Shown here piece by piece: positions 55,236 to 63,977 of a stretch of 64,000 nt of DNA. The DNA is from Anaerolineae bacterium (GTDB lineage Bacteria; Chloroflexota; Anaerolineae; Promineifilales; Promineifilaceae). The notes beneath the pieces were generated by a model, which worked only from the letters and a program-made list of their open reading frames with translations, did not search any database and had not been told where the DNA came from. How positions within the stretch are numbered: position 1 is the stretch's first letter; the number at the start of each line of letters is the position of its first letter. The DNA is taken from positions 124,001-188,000 of the forward strand of contig JAMLHW010000004.1 of assembly GCA_023954475.1 (NCBI GenBank), given 5' to 3'. Position numbers and translations under genes: made by a program.

Positions 55236-56567
55236 CTATACCACCGGTTTGCGACGCCGGAATAGCAACGACGGCGCGGCAATACCCACCGCAAGCGCTG
55301 CCAACACAAACGCCGTCGTTAACGTGTTCGGAACCACTTCGCCCAACAAAATCAGGTCAGTTCGGGTCGGGCCACCGACGCCGACAATATCGGCAATACG
55401 CAAAATACCCAACATCGCGCTAAACGCGTAAGTGCCTGGAACCATCGGTATCACACCACTGACAGTGAAAACAATGGACGGCAATTGCATGTGACGGGCT
55501 ATCAAAAAGCCCAGTGAGCCGACAACGGTCGCTCCGATAAGCGACGCCATGACAATGTGATTGGCTGCGGGCAGGTCAGATTGCAGCATAAACGTGCGGC
55601 TTGCATGTCCCAACGCTCCGCAAACCGCACAACCAAAGAGTGTCCGGTACGGCACATTGAACAAGACAGCAAAACCGGTCGCAGCGACAGCAGCCCATAG
55701 CGCATCGACAAACAGATTCGGTGGCGCAGCAAATTCGGTCCACAAACGCGTCACCGGCAAAATGGTAATCGCCAGACCGATACCGAGGGCAATTGCCAAC
55801 GAGATAAGTGCCCCGGTCACACCTCGTACTAGGCCGGTGACCATATGGCCCTGGAGTAAATCTTTACTGGCATTGATCAATGGTACGCCCGGTACGAGCA
55901 ATAAGACACTGGCAGCCAGCGCAATTTGCGGTTGGCTGCCCAGATCAAGCAGCACGCCAGTTGCCGCTACCATCGTCGCGACAAACGCGGTAACGACTAC
56001 CGTCAGGAACTGATTGAAGTAGCGTCTGGTCATTTCCTGACGCACGAACATGGCGACCGCAGCGGCAACCCACGTAACCCCAAATGCGGCCCAATCGCCG
56101 CCAAACAGGCGACAAAACGCAGCACATGCCAACCCAACAATGACAATGACCAACAACCGATTGTAGAGCTTGGGCATCGTATCGATCTGTTCGAGTTTCT
56201 TGCGAATGTGAACGCGATCCGACTGGTGCGCTTCAGCCCTGTAGCTCAAGTCATTGACACCTGCGACAATGTTCATGTCCACACCACCAAAACGGACAAG
56301 GCGGCGGATGCGTGTGCGAAATTCGTCGCCGCTCAGCGTGGTAATGACAATGGCATTGGGCGAAATAAAAGCATCGATCCAGTCGCAGCCGAGAGCCGTG
56401 CCGAGATGATGAATGGTATTTTCGGCGCGTTCGGTGTCAGCACCGTGCTGTAGTTGCAATTGGCCGGCCCACAGGGCCAAATCGATAACATCGCGCAGTT
56501 CGGCACGCGGCAGTGGGGGTTTCACTTCGGCCGAATGCTGTTCTGACGGCGTTTCACTCGTACTCAT
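55236..56567 (-). CDS. Threonine/serine exporter, ThrE family (fused)
   Basis: A 443-residue membrane protein with about ten helices. The N-terminal half (LALWAGQLQLQHGADTERAENTIHHLGTALG through LVRFGGVDMNIV, then hydrophobic helices) is the ThrE domain. The C-terminal half (VDALWAAVAATGFAVLFNVPYRTLFGCAVCGALGH) is the ThrE_2/DUF3815 domain. The two are separate proteins in many bacteria and fused in Corynebacterium. It exports threonine or serine with the proton gradient. Start ATG 56567; further upstream the frame lacks family sequence. It is convergent with pdxT and divergent from the next lipoprotein. Confidence 0.85.
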   Translation of the reverse strand: MSTSETPSEQHSAEVKPPLPRAELRDVIDLALWAGQLQLQHGADTERAENTIHHLGTALGCDWIDAFISPNAIVITTLSGDEFRTRIRRLVRFGGVDMNIVAGVNDLSYRAEAHQSDRVHIRKKLEQIDTMPKLYNRLLVIVIVGLACAAFCRLFGGDWAAFGVTWVAAAVAMFVRQEMTRRYFNQFLTVVVTAFVATMVAATGVLLDLGSQPQIALAASVLLLVPGVPLINASKDLLQGHMVTGLVRGVTGALISLAIALGIGLAITILPVTRLWTEFAAPPNLFVDALWAAVAATGFAVLFNVPYRTLFGCAVCGALGHASRTFMLQSDLPAANHIVMASLIGATVVGSLGFLIARHMQLPSIVFTVSGVIPMVPGTYAFSAMLGILRIADIVGVGGPTRTDLILLGEVVPNTLTTAFVLAALAVGIAAPSLLFRRRKPVV

Positions 56568-56712
56568 AGACTCAATTGTAACCGTTATGTCGCAGACGTC
56601 ATCGTGCAAACTACCTAATGCCGGCGCGTTGTGCTGAACGAGGAACCCAAACGCCACAGGATTCGCGGTATAATCGGCATGGAATGCACAAACGTCATCT
56701 GCGAGGGCTGCC

Positions 56713-58524
56713 ATGTTCAGAAAAACTGTATCATTTACTATCGCCTTGAGCATTGTCGCACTGTTGCTGGGATGTCAGACGACTGTCGAAGTAACGCCAA
56801 CGCCGGCAGACGGGCTGGGCGGCATTGCCAACCCGGCTGCCGTCTACTGCCGTGAACAGGGTCAGACATACGAAATTCGCACGGCATTGACAGGCGATCA
56901 ATATGGTGTCTGCCTGTTTGATGACGGCAGCGAATGCGATGCATGGGCGTATTTTCGCGGTAGTTGTATGCCGGGTGAGATGGAAACAGTTCCGGAACCG
57001 GCACATCCAGCGGTCAACGTCGTCGCTGAAATCGGTCTGGCGGATACGGTTGCCATTGACGTGTGGCAGCGCGATGGTGCTTCGGCCGAATTTGTCCCGC
57101 TTTTGACCATCGACGATAATGAAACCATCGAACGACTGCTGCAAGCCGTCAATCTCGATCTGCCGCCCAACGAAGCCGCCGATTGTCCCACCCAATACGA
57201 ACTGCACTTCCGCAATGCAGATGATGAAGCCGTGATTCTCGGCTTTGCCTGTGCAGGCGTCACGCCGACTTTCTTGCGCGGCGCAACGCGCTACTTTGAT
57301 GGGCGGGACATCATCGTGCCTGAGGCCTTTCGGGTGCTGCTGGAGTCAAAGCTGACCGCTGAGCCGCTGACCGGCGCAACGGTTGCGTTCGAAGGCGTTT
57401 CACTGGCGTTCGATGAGACACTGGCAGGCAGCGTTTCGGCCGAAAATGTGCCCGGTTTCGCCTTCATGGGCGTCGAAACCATTCCCGACCACATCCAGTT
57501 CTCTTTCGTCGATTATGCCATTCCCGACCACTTCCACGAACCGCGCATCATCATCTATCCCATTGACCAGTTTGACGCAGCGGGCGGCATTGCGCTGCAG
57601 ACCACCGCAGCGCTGCAGACATTCCTCGACAATCCCCGCGACGATGTAGACGGAATGCCGTTTCTGCCCCTGTTCAACGCCGCGCAGCAACACGTCAGCC
57701 AGATCAAAACCGTCGATTTCCAAAACGGTCGTGGTGTGCGTTATCTGACGATGTTCGGCCAGGCATTGCAGCCGGTCAACAACGACACGCTCTTTTACAC
57801 TTACCAGGGCATTACCGATGACGGAGAACAATACGTGGCAGCCATCTTGCCCGTGACCCATCCGACACTGCCGGACGACAGTACCATCGATCCCGAGCAA
57901 TTTGACGCATTTGCCGAAAATTATCCGGTTTACGTCGACGAAATGGAATCCCTTCTGAACGGGTATGATGCCGCCAGTTTCACGCCCGATTTGACGCTAC
58001 TGGATGACATGATGGCGTCGCTGCGCATTGGAGAACCGGTAACGGAAGCGGTGACGGAGCCTGATTCGGCCGATGTGCGCACCAATCTCGCCACCGATGC
58101 CATCATCAACACCAGTTCCTTCCTGCCGCCCGACCTGGCAGGAACCTATCACGGCATCGGCGCTATTGACGGCTTGCCTGAAACGGCATGGGTTGAAGGC
58201 GTAGACGGGCCGGGCATCGGTGAGTGGATTCAACTCGACTTTGTGGAACCCGTTATCGTTGCGACAATCGGTGTCAATCCCGGCTACGCGGCCACTGACG
58301 AACTGTTTGCAGCCAACAATCGCGTCAAAACGCTGACGGTACAGTTCATCTTCCCGGACGGCTCAACTGATTCGACGACGCTCTCTTTTGCAGATACGCC
58401 CGGCGTCCAGTTAATTGATCTCCCCAATCCCGCCATTTTGCGGGCCGTGGGGTTGATCATCGACGACATTTATCCGGGCAATACGTATGATGACACGGCA
58501 ATTGCAGAGATTGAACTGTATTGA
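56713..58524 (+). CDS. DUF333/NADase-type glycan-binding lipoprotein
   Basis: A 603-residue lipoprotein with lipobox LLLGCQTT, the Cys at about residue 21. Residues 36-80 form a DUF333 domain (NPAAVYCREQGQTYEIRT, CLFDDGSECDAWAYFRGSC) with four Cys that may form disulphides. The middle 350 residues are not recognised. The last 150 (NLATDAIINTSSFLPP, ETAWVEGVDGPGIGEWIQL, LTVQFIFPDGS) look like the discoidin-like NADase-type glycan-binding domain. It probably binds a surface or extracellular glycan. TATAAT lies at 56669-56674, and GAGGG precedes the ATG. Confidence 0.8.
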   Translation: MFRKTVSFTIALSIVALLLGCQTTVEVTPTPADGLGGIANPAAVYCREQGQTYEIRTALTGDQYGVCLFDDGSECDAWAYFRGSCMPGEMETVPEPAHPAVNVVAEIGLADTVAIDVWQRDGASAEFVPLLTIDDNETIERLLQAVNLDLPPNEAADCPTQYELHFRNADDEAVILGFACAGVTPTFLRGATRYFDGRDIIVPEAFRVLLESKLTAEPLTGATVAFEGVSLAFDETLAGSVSAENVPGFAFMGVETIPDHIQFSFVDYAIPDHFHEPRIIIYPIDQFDAAGGIALQTTAALQTFLDNPRDDVDGMPFLPLFNAAQQHVSQIKTVDFQNGRGVRYLTMFGQALQPVNNDTLFYTYQGITDDGEQYVAAILPVTHPTLPDDSTIDPEQFDAFAENYPVYVDEMESLLNGYDAASFTPDLTLLDDMMASLRIGEPVTEAVTEPDSADVRTNLATDAIINTSSFLPPDLAGTYHGIGAIDGLPETAWVEGVDGPGIGEWIQLDFVEPVIVATIGVNPGYAATDELFAANNRVKTLTVQFIFPDGSTDSTTLSFADTPGVQLIDLPNPAILRAVGLIIDDIYPGNTYDDTAIAEIELY

Positions 58525-58598
58525 GAAACAAGCAGACCGAGAAAAACCGCGAGTCTACAACCATAACCGGTTGCGATCGGTGCTCTATTAGTGGCGAC

Positions 58599-59213
58599 TT
58601 AATCCGGCATGCCGACGGCGCGTAACACCAAAGTGGTCAAATCGTCAGCAGCATTCTGAACAAATGGTTCGGGATTGGGGACTTCGAGCAAACCGAGGAT
58701 GATTTCGTCGCAGCCACCCGCTATGAATTCGGCCGAATGCCGCGTGTCTTGAGCCGGAATAGCATCATCTGCAACCGCAGCATCGAGCAGCCGCTGCCAG
58801 AGACGCGTCAATTGACGCCGAAATTCCAGCCGTTTTTCTGCCAACGAAGGCACTGCACCAATACCCCCAACGAGTAACAGGTTGACAACCGCCGGTTCAT
58901 AGACAGCCAGATTGATATACGCCTGAACGCCGGCCTTGACCTGCTGCGGCAGTGTTTGCTTGCCGGCGACCGCCTGCTGAATCGTCTGCAGCAAAAAATC
59001 GGCCGTTTCCTCATACAAGTAAACAAACAACGTCTCCTTGTCGGGAAAATAGAAGTAAAACGTCCCGATTGCCACATCCGCCGCGCCGACAATGTCGCGC
59101 ACCGTGGCGGCATGATATCCTTTTTCCGCAAACACCTGGACAGCGGCTTGCATCATGGCGGTGCGTTTGCTGTCCTTTTTACGCCGTGTTTTTTCGCTGC
59201 TACGATAGCTCAT
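58599..59213 (-). CDS. TetR/AcrR family transcriptional regulator
   Basis: A 204-residue regulator. The DNA-binding domain at residues 15-60 (MMQAAVQVFAEKGYHAATVRDIVGAADVAIGTFYFYFPDKETL) fits the TetR helix-turn-helix. The C-terminal ligand domain is of the YfiR type (QAVAGKQTLPQQVKAGVQAYIN). ATG 59213 is preceded by GAGAGA. It is divergent from the MocR gene across a 170-base gap and may regulate it or itself. Ligand unknown. Confidence 0.9.
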   Translation of the reverse strand: MSYRSSEKTRRKKDSKRTAMMQAAVQVFAEKGYHAATVRDIVGAADVAIGTFYFYFPDKETLFVYLYEETADFLLQTIQQAVAGKQTLPQQVKAGVQAYINLAVYEPAVVNLLLVGGIGAVPSLAEKRLEFRRQLTRLWQRLLDAAVADDAIPAQDTRHSAEFIAGGCDEIILGLLEVPNPEPFVQNAADDLTTLVLRAVGMPD

Positions 59214-59371
59214 GGTCTCTCTCATTTTCCGGAATGGGTCATGAGCATAATGCAGAGCGTGCGTCATGTCAACTCAGGCCGACCATTTTTAACGCAAATG
59301 CACACGAGCAAGCGGCATGATCGAAGGGTTGGGAACACATGCGGCGGGTCGCCGGTGCGCACAGGATTGAC

Positions 59372-59377
59372 TACAAT
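59372..59377 (+). promoter_or_regulatory. TACAAT -10 placed for a leaderless MocR transcript
   Basis: TACAAT ends 6 bases before ATG 59384, which lacks a Shine-Dalgarno sequence. Third case of this spacing in the window. The -35 is poor. Confidence 0.4.
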
Positions 59378-59383
59378 CACGCT

Positions 59384-60826
59384 ATGCACCCATTGAGTGT
59401 CGATCGTGACCTTGAACTGCCGTTGTCGCGCCAGGTAGCGGATCAACTGAGCCGGCAAATACGCGACGGCGCTTTGCAACCGGGCGAACGGCTGCCGCCC
59501 AGCCGTAATCTGGCACAATCGTTGGGCATCGGCCGAATAACGGTGATGGCCGCCTACAAACAGTTGCAGACCGACGGCTACGTCGTCACGCGTGTCGGTG
59601 CCGGCACGTTCGTCGCCGAACTGCCCATCACCACAACCGATGTCGCCACTGCTTCTCCGCTCGCATTAACCACCTGGGGCGAACAGGCTGTAGCGGCGGA
59701 GCGCGACCATTTTCGGCCGAAAATACCCGCGCACATTGAGTACGACTTTGGTTTCGGCCGCACTTTTCCCCATGCCTTCCCGTACGACATCTGGCGCAAA
59801 TTGCTCGGTCGCTACCTGAGTACCGATGACACACTCCTTTCCCGCTACGGCTCAGCCGCCGGTTTCACTCCGTTGCGCGAGGCCATTGCAGCCATGGTGG
59901 CGCGACGACGCGGCGTGCATTGCACACCCGATCAAATCGTCATCGTCAACGGCGTGCAACAAGCCATCGATGTCATCGCCCGTCTGCTCATCGCGCCGGG
60001 TGACGAGGTGCTGGTCGAGTCGCCGGGCTATACTGAAGCGTATGAGTTGCTGACGGTCTACGGAGCGCGACTTCGGCCGATTCCGGTGACGACACAGGGC
60101 ATCGACGTGACCGCATTGCCGCAAGACGACGCGGCACAGCTCGTTTTCGTCACACCGACCAACCAATTTCCACGTGGTGGAACCCTGCCGTTGCCGGGCA
60201 AATTGAGGCTGCTCAACTGGGCTGCAGCGCATGGCGCCTTCATTCTGGAAGATGACTACGACAGCGAACTGCATTACGGCGGTGACCCGCCGACCGCGCT
60301 GCAAGCGCTCGATCAGCACGATTGCGTCATTTACCTGGGCACATTCTCCAAAGTGCTGTTTCCGGCACTGCGACTGGCGTACGTCATTTTGCCGCAGCGC
60401 CTCGTGCCGCCGTTTCTGGCGGCCAAACGGTTGATCGACCGCGGATCGCCGACATTGACGCAGGCGGCGATTGCCGATTTCATCGTGGAAGGTCATTTTG
60501 AGTTGCACATGCGGCGGCTGCGGCGGACGTATCGTGCGCGGCGGTCGGCATTGGTGCAAGCACTGCAACAATTAACACCATCCCTGACTGACTATGCGCA
60601 ATTAGAAGCAGGCTTGCATGTGATGGCGCGGTTGCCGGACGGGATGGATGAGGCGCGATTGGTGCAGCTTTCGGCCGAAAACCACATCCACATCATGCCC
60701 GGCGCACCGTATCACCTGGAGCCGCAGCCGCCGCCGTCGGTGTTGCTGGGATTCAGCAATATCGGTGTGGAGCGTATTGAGGCCGGGGTGCGGGAATTCG
60801 GCCGGATCATCGGCACACTGCCATAA
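59384..60826 (+). CDS. MocR-like PLP-dependent regulator (GntR HTH + aminotransferase)
   Basis: A 480-residue MocR protein. The winged helix at residues 8-70 (LSRQVADQLSRQIRDGALQPGERLPPSR, IGRITVMAAYKQLQTDGYV) is followed by a linker and a class I aminotransferase fold with PLP-binding Lys323 in GTFSKVLFPALRL and DDYDSELHY earlier. In PdxR-type members PLP is the effector and pdxST the target. Here pdxST lies 4.2 kb upstream with other genes between, so that link is possible but not shown. ATG 59384 is used; the frame upstream has no similarity. Confidence 0.9.
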   Translation: MHPLSVDRDLELPLSRQVADQLSRQIRDGALQPGERLPPSRNLAQSLGIGRITVMAAYKQLQTDGYVVTRVGAGTFVAELPITTTDVATASPLALTTWGEQAVAAERDHFRPKIPAHIEYDFGFGRTFPHAFPYDIWRKLLGRYLSTDDTLLSRYGSAAGFTPLREAIAAMVARRRGVHCTPDQIVIVNGVQQAIDVIARLLIAPGDEVLVESPGYTEAYELLTVYGARLRPIPVTTQGIDVTALPQDDAAQLVFVTPTNQFPRGGTLPLPGKLRLLNWAAAHGAFILEDDYDSELHYGGDPPTALQALDQHDCVIYLGTFSKVLFPALRLAYVILPQRLVPPFLAAKRLIDRGSPTLTQAAIADFIVEGHFELHMRRLRRTYRARRSALVQALQQLTPSLTDYAQLEAGLHVMARLPDGMDEARLVQLSAENHIHIMPGAPYHLEPQPPPSVLLGFSNIGVERIEAGVREFGRIIGTLP

Positions 60827-60855
60827 CAACCCTCCCCAACCACGCCGCGACAAAG

Positions 60856-60861
60856 TATAAT
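60856..60861 (+). promoter_or_regulatory. TATAAT -10 of the restriction-modification gene
   Basis: A perfect -10 hexamer 29 bases before ATG 60891, with a GGAG ribosome-binding site at 60878-60881. The -35 is not recognisable. Confidence 0.45.
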
Positions 60862-60890
60862 GCAGTCGCCATCCCGTGGAGACAATAAAT

Positions 60891-63800
60891 ATGTCCGTAC
60901 AGTTGATCCAACAATACCACGCCGCTGTTGATCGCAAAATCCGCTACGGCGGCAGCAGCAAAGAAAGCGCCGTGCGCAACGAGTTCTACAACCTCGTGCA
61001 GCAGTACGCCCGCCCACGCAATCTCGAATTTGTGCCGGAAATCAACTACCGGCTGCCCGGCGGCAGCTTTGTGACGCCAGACGGCACGCTCAAGGACGCA
61101 CTGCGCCAGGACTGGGGCTATTGGGAAGCCAAAGACACGAGTGACGATCTCGATGTTGAAATCGCCAACAAGCAGGCCAAAGGCTACCCGAACAGCAACA
61201 TTCTCTACGAAGACACGCAGACGGCGGTGCTGATTCAAGCGGGCGAGGAAGTCGGGCGCGTCACTATGCTCAACGCCGCAGCCCTCGATGCACTGCTCGG
61301 CCGATTTGTCAGCTACGAAAGCCGTGAAGTGCGCGCCTTCCGCGAGGCAATTGAGCGCTTTAAGGAGGATGTGCCCGCGCTGGCGGAAACGCTGCGCGAC
61401 ATCATCCGCACGCAGTACGAAAAGAACGCCCGGTTTCGCAAAGAGGCAGCACTGTTCCTCGAACTGGCGCAGGAGGCGATCAATCCCGCCGTCGAATTGG
61501 CCGACGTGCGCGAGATGCTGATCCAGCACATTTTGACGCAGGATATTTTCAACCGCATCTTTGACGACCCCCATTTTCATCAGGAAAACGCCATCGCTCG
61601 CGAGCTGGGTGGCGTGGTCGGCACGTTTTACACCGGCACGACGCGACGCACCATCGATGCCAAAATGAGCGGCTATTACGAGGCGATCAATGCCCGCGCC
61701 GCCGCCATTTACGACCACCACGAGAAGCAGCGCTTTCTCAAAGTGCTCTACGAGACGTTTTACAAGGCGTACAATCCCAAAGGAGCCGACCGGCTGGGCA
61801 TCGTCTACACGCCCAACGAGATCGTGCGCTTCATGATCGAGGGAGCCGATTGGCTGTGTCACAAGCACTTTGGGCGCACGCTGGGCGATGAAAACGTCCA
61901 CATTCTCGACCCCGCGACCGGAACCGGCACATTTATCACCGAGATTCTCGACTACCTGCCGCCACAGCAGTTGCCGCACAAATACCGGCACGAACTGCAC
62001 TGCAACGAGGTGGCGATTTTGCCCTACTACATCGCCAATCTCAATATCGAGTACACCTACCAGCAAATCACCGGCCAGTACGAGCCGTTTGAGCACATCG
62101 TCTTTGTCGATACACTCGACAACATGGGCTTTGCCTACGCAGGCAAGCAGATGTCGCTGTTTGGCCTGGTGGACGAAAACGCCGCCCGCATCAAGGCGCA
62201 GAACGAGCGCGATATTTCGGTCATCATCGGCAACCCGCCGTACAATGCGTGGCAGGAGAATTTTAACCAGCAGAATGCCAACCGCCCGTACAAAGAAGTG
62301 GACGAGCGCATCAAACAGACTTACATCAAGCACGGCACAGCGCAAAATCAAATCGGCGTCTACGACATGTACAGCCGCTTCTACCGCTGGGCGAGTGACC
62401 GCTTGGGTGATGAAGGCATCATTGCATTCATTACCAACAGTTCGTTTATCGACGGGCGCATTTTCGACGGTTTTCGCAAGCTGGCGGCTGAGGAGTTCAG
62501 CGACATCTATGTGATCGATTTGGGCGGCAACATTCGCAAGAATCCGAAGCTGTCGGGGCCGAAGCACAACGTCTTCGCGATTCAGACAGGTGTGGCGATT
62601 GCATTTATGGTGCGTCGTAACGTTGACCAACGCGATGTAGGGGCGACCCATGGGTCGCCCCTACCGGCGGCACACATCCATTACGCGCGGCGGCCCGAAA
62701 TGGAGGAAGCCAGCGACAAATTGCGTTTTCTCGCTACGACGCGGCTGCGCGACGTTTCATTCAAGCCCATTACCCCCAGCAAGCGCCACAACTGGATCAA
62801 CCAAACCGACAACGACTTCGACGACCTTCTGCCACTCATTTCAAAAGACGTCAAAGCAGGCGATTCTCAAGAAGCTGTCTTCAGACTTTTTTCGCGCGGT
62901 GTGGCAACGCAACGTGACGAGTGGGTCTACGATTTTTCGGCCGAAACGCTAGAGCGCAAAGTGCGCTTCCTCATCGACACTTACGAAGCCTCCCGTAAAA
63001 ATCCCGACTACGCCAATCGTATGCAAATCAAATGGGACCGTGAATTGACGAAATATCGGGACCGGCAAATCGAAAAACAATTCAATTCGGAACAACTGAT
63101 AGATGGGCAGTATCGTCCGTTCGTCAAAATGCGTCTTTATTCTGACCTGCACTTCAACGGAATGACTTACCAATTACCGAATCTGTTTCCAATTGGAAGG
63201 TCAAACGCAGCGATATGTTTCACTGATTCCGGTTCAGAAAAGCCCTTCATGACCATCGCCGCTGAAGAAATGCCAGATTTGCATTTGGTCGGAGCTGGTT
63301 GCAGTGCCCAATGCATGACACTGAATCGTTTTGACGACCTCGGCAATCGTGTGGACAACATCACCGATTGGGCGCTGGCGCAATTCAGAGGAAAGTATGA
63401 AGGCGGCTCCGCAATCCCACATCCGAAATCCGAAATCAAAAAGCGCGACATCTTCCACTACGTCTACGCCGTCCTGCACCATCCGGCATACCGCCAAAAA
63501 TACGAACTCAACCTCAAACGCGACTTCCCGCGCATCCCGTTCTATGCCGACTTTTGGCAGTGGGCGACGTGGGGCGCGCGCCTGATGGACCTGCACCTGC
63601 ATTACGAAACGGTTGATCCCTATCCCCTCGACCGCCACGACGCCGATCCCGACACCGTGCGTAAGGCGTACAGGGCCAAGCTCAGCGCCAATACCGCACA
63701 GGGCGTCATCACCCTCGACACCTATACCATGCTCAGCGGCGTGCCGGACGTGGCGTGGACATACCGCCTGGGCAACCGCAGCGCCCTCGAATGGATTCTC

Positions 63801-63977
63801 GATCGCTATAAAGAGCGCAAGCCACGCGACCCGACCATCCGCGAAAAGTTCAACACCTATCGCTTTGCCGATTACAAAGAACACGTTATCGACTTACTCT
63901 GCCGCGTGACGACGGTCAGCGTCGAGACGATGGCGATTGTCAACGTCATGCCCGCCTCCGTCGAAGAAGCGCTGTAG
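60891..63977 (+). CDS. Single-chain restriction-modification enzyme (type ISP/IIG-like), no helicase
   Basis: A 1028-residue fused enzyme. Residues 60-82 have a PD-(D/E)xK nuclease pattern (Pro63-Asp64, Glu79-Ala-Lys81). A helical region follows, then an N6-adenine methylase with motif I DPATGTGTF near 340 and catalytic NPPY (Asn448). The C-terminal 400 residues are the target-recognition part (FRLFSRGVATQRDEWVYDF, YRPFVKMRLYSD). LlaGI-type ISP enzymes also have a helicase; none is present here, so it is closer to IIG. Two filler elements lie in frame, at 62637-62664 and near 63418. ATG 60891 with GGAG 9 bases upstream is preferred to GTG 60876. Confidence 0.88.
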   Translation: MSVQLIQQYHAAVDRKIRYGGSSKESAVRNEFYNLVQQYARPRNLEFVPEINYRLPGGSFVTPDGTLKDALRQDWGYWEAKDTSDDLDVEIANKQAKGYPNSNILYEDTQTAVLIQAGEEVGRVTMLNAAALDALLGRFVSYESREVRAFREAIERFKEDVPALAETLRDIIRTQYEKNARFRKEAALFLELAQEAINPAVELADVREMLIQHILTQDIFNRIFDDPHFHQENAIARELGGVVGTFYTGTTRRTIDAKMSGYYEAINARAAAIYDHHEKQRFLKVLYETFYKAYNPKGADRLGIVYTPNEIVRFMIEGADWLCHKHFGRTLGDENVHILDPATGTGTFITEILDYLPPQQLPHKYRHELHCNEVAILPYYIANLNIEYTYQQITGQYEPFEHIVFVDTLDNMGFAYAGKQMSLFGLVDENAARIKAQNERDISVIIGNPPYNAWQENFNQQNANRPYKEVDERIKQTYIKHGTAQNQIGVYDMYSRFYRWASDRLGDEGIIAFITNSSFIDGRIFDGFRKLAAEEFSDIYVIDLGGNIRKNPKLSGPKHNVFAIQTGVAIAFMVRRNVDQRDVGATHGSPLPAAHIHYARRPEMEEASDKLRFLATTRLRDVSFKPITPSKRHNWINQTDNDFDDLLPLISKDVKAGDSQEAVFRLFSRGVATQRDEWVYDFSAETLERKVRFLIDTYEASRKNPDYANRMQIKWDRELTKYRDRQIEKQFNSEQLIDGQYRPFVKMRLYSDLHFNGMTYQLPNLFPIGRSNAAICFTDSGSEKPFMTIAAEEMPDLHLVGAGCSAQCMTLNRFDDLGNRVDNITDWALAQFRGKYEGGSAIPHPKSEIKKRDIFHYVYAVLHHPAYRQKYELNLKRDFPRIPFYADFWQWATWGARLMDLHLHYETVDPYPLDRHDADPDTVRKAYRAKLSANTAQGVITLDTYTMLSGVPDVAWTYRLGNRSALEWILDRYKERKPRDPTIREKFNTYRFADYKEHVIDLLCRVTTVSVETMAIVNVMPASVEEAL
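62637..62664. repeat. 28-bp perfect palindrome inserted in frame in the R-M gene
   Basis: Arms GTAGGGGCGACCCA and TGGGTCGCCCCTAC meet without a loop. It encodes VGATHGSPLP at about residues 583-592, between the methylase and recognition parts, where the flanking sequence (AIAFMVRRN ... HIHYARRPEM) reads as continuous family sequence. It keeps the frame. Confidence 0.8.
63415..63442 (+). repeat. AATCCGA-type filler in the R-M gene
   Basis: Two tandem ATCCGAA units encode PHPKSEIKK. The same unit is repeated in the AcnX linker at 13739-13770. Confidence 0.6.

Larger units (their letters stand above)
744..62944. repeat. Dispersed palindrome TCGGCCGA, about 80 copies across the window
   Basis: Hand count gives about 82 copies, the first at 744, 813, 996, 1203, 1899, 2127, 2648 and 3008 and the last at 62937. 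Most copies extend to TTCGGCCGAA, ATCGGCCGAA or ATCGGCCGAT. Copies lie in genes on both strands and in all frames (codons Ser-Ala-Glu, Arg-Pro-Asn/Ile, Gly-Arg), plus a few between genes. Only about ten CGGCCG sites lack the flanking T and A, so the full 8-mer is selected, not the GC core. The span given covers first to last copy; density is lowest at 33.3-47.8 kb. Confidence 0.9.

Noticed and set aside
59384-60826. MocR gene as the dedicated PdxR regulator of pdxST
   Set aside because: pdxST lies 4.2 kb away with an exporter and a lipoprotein between, and no shared operator repeats were found. MocR proteins have many targets, so the link is left as a possibility only.
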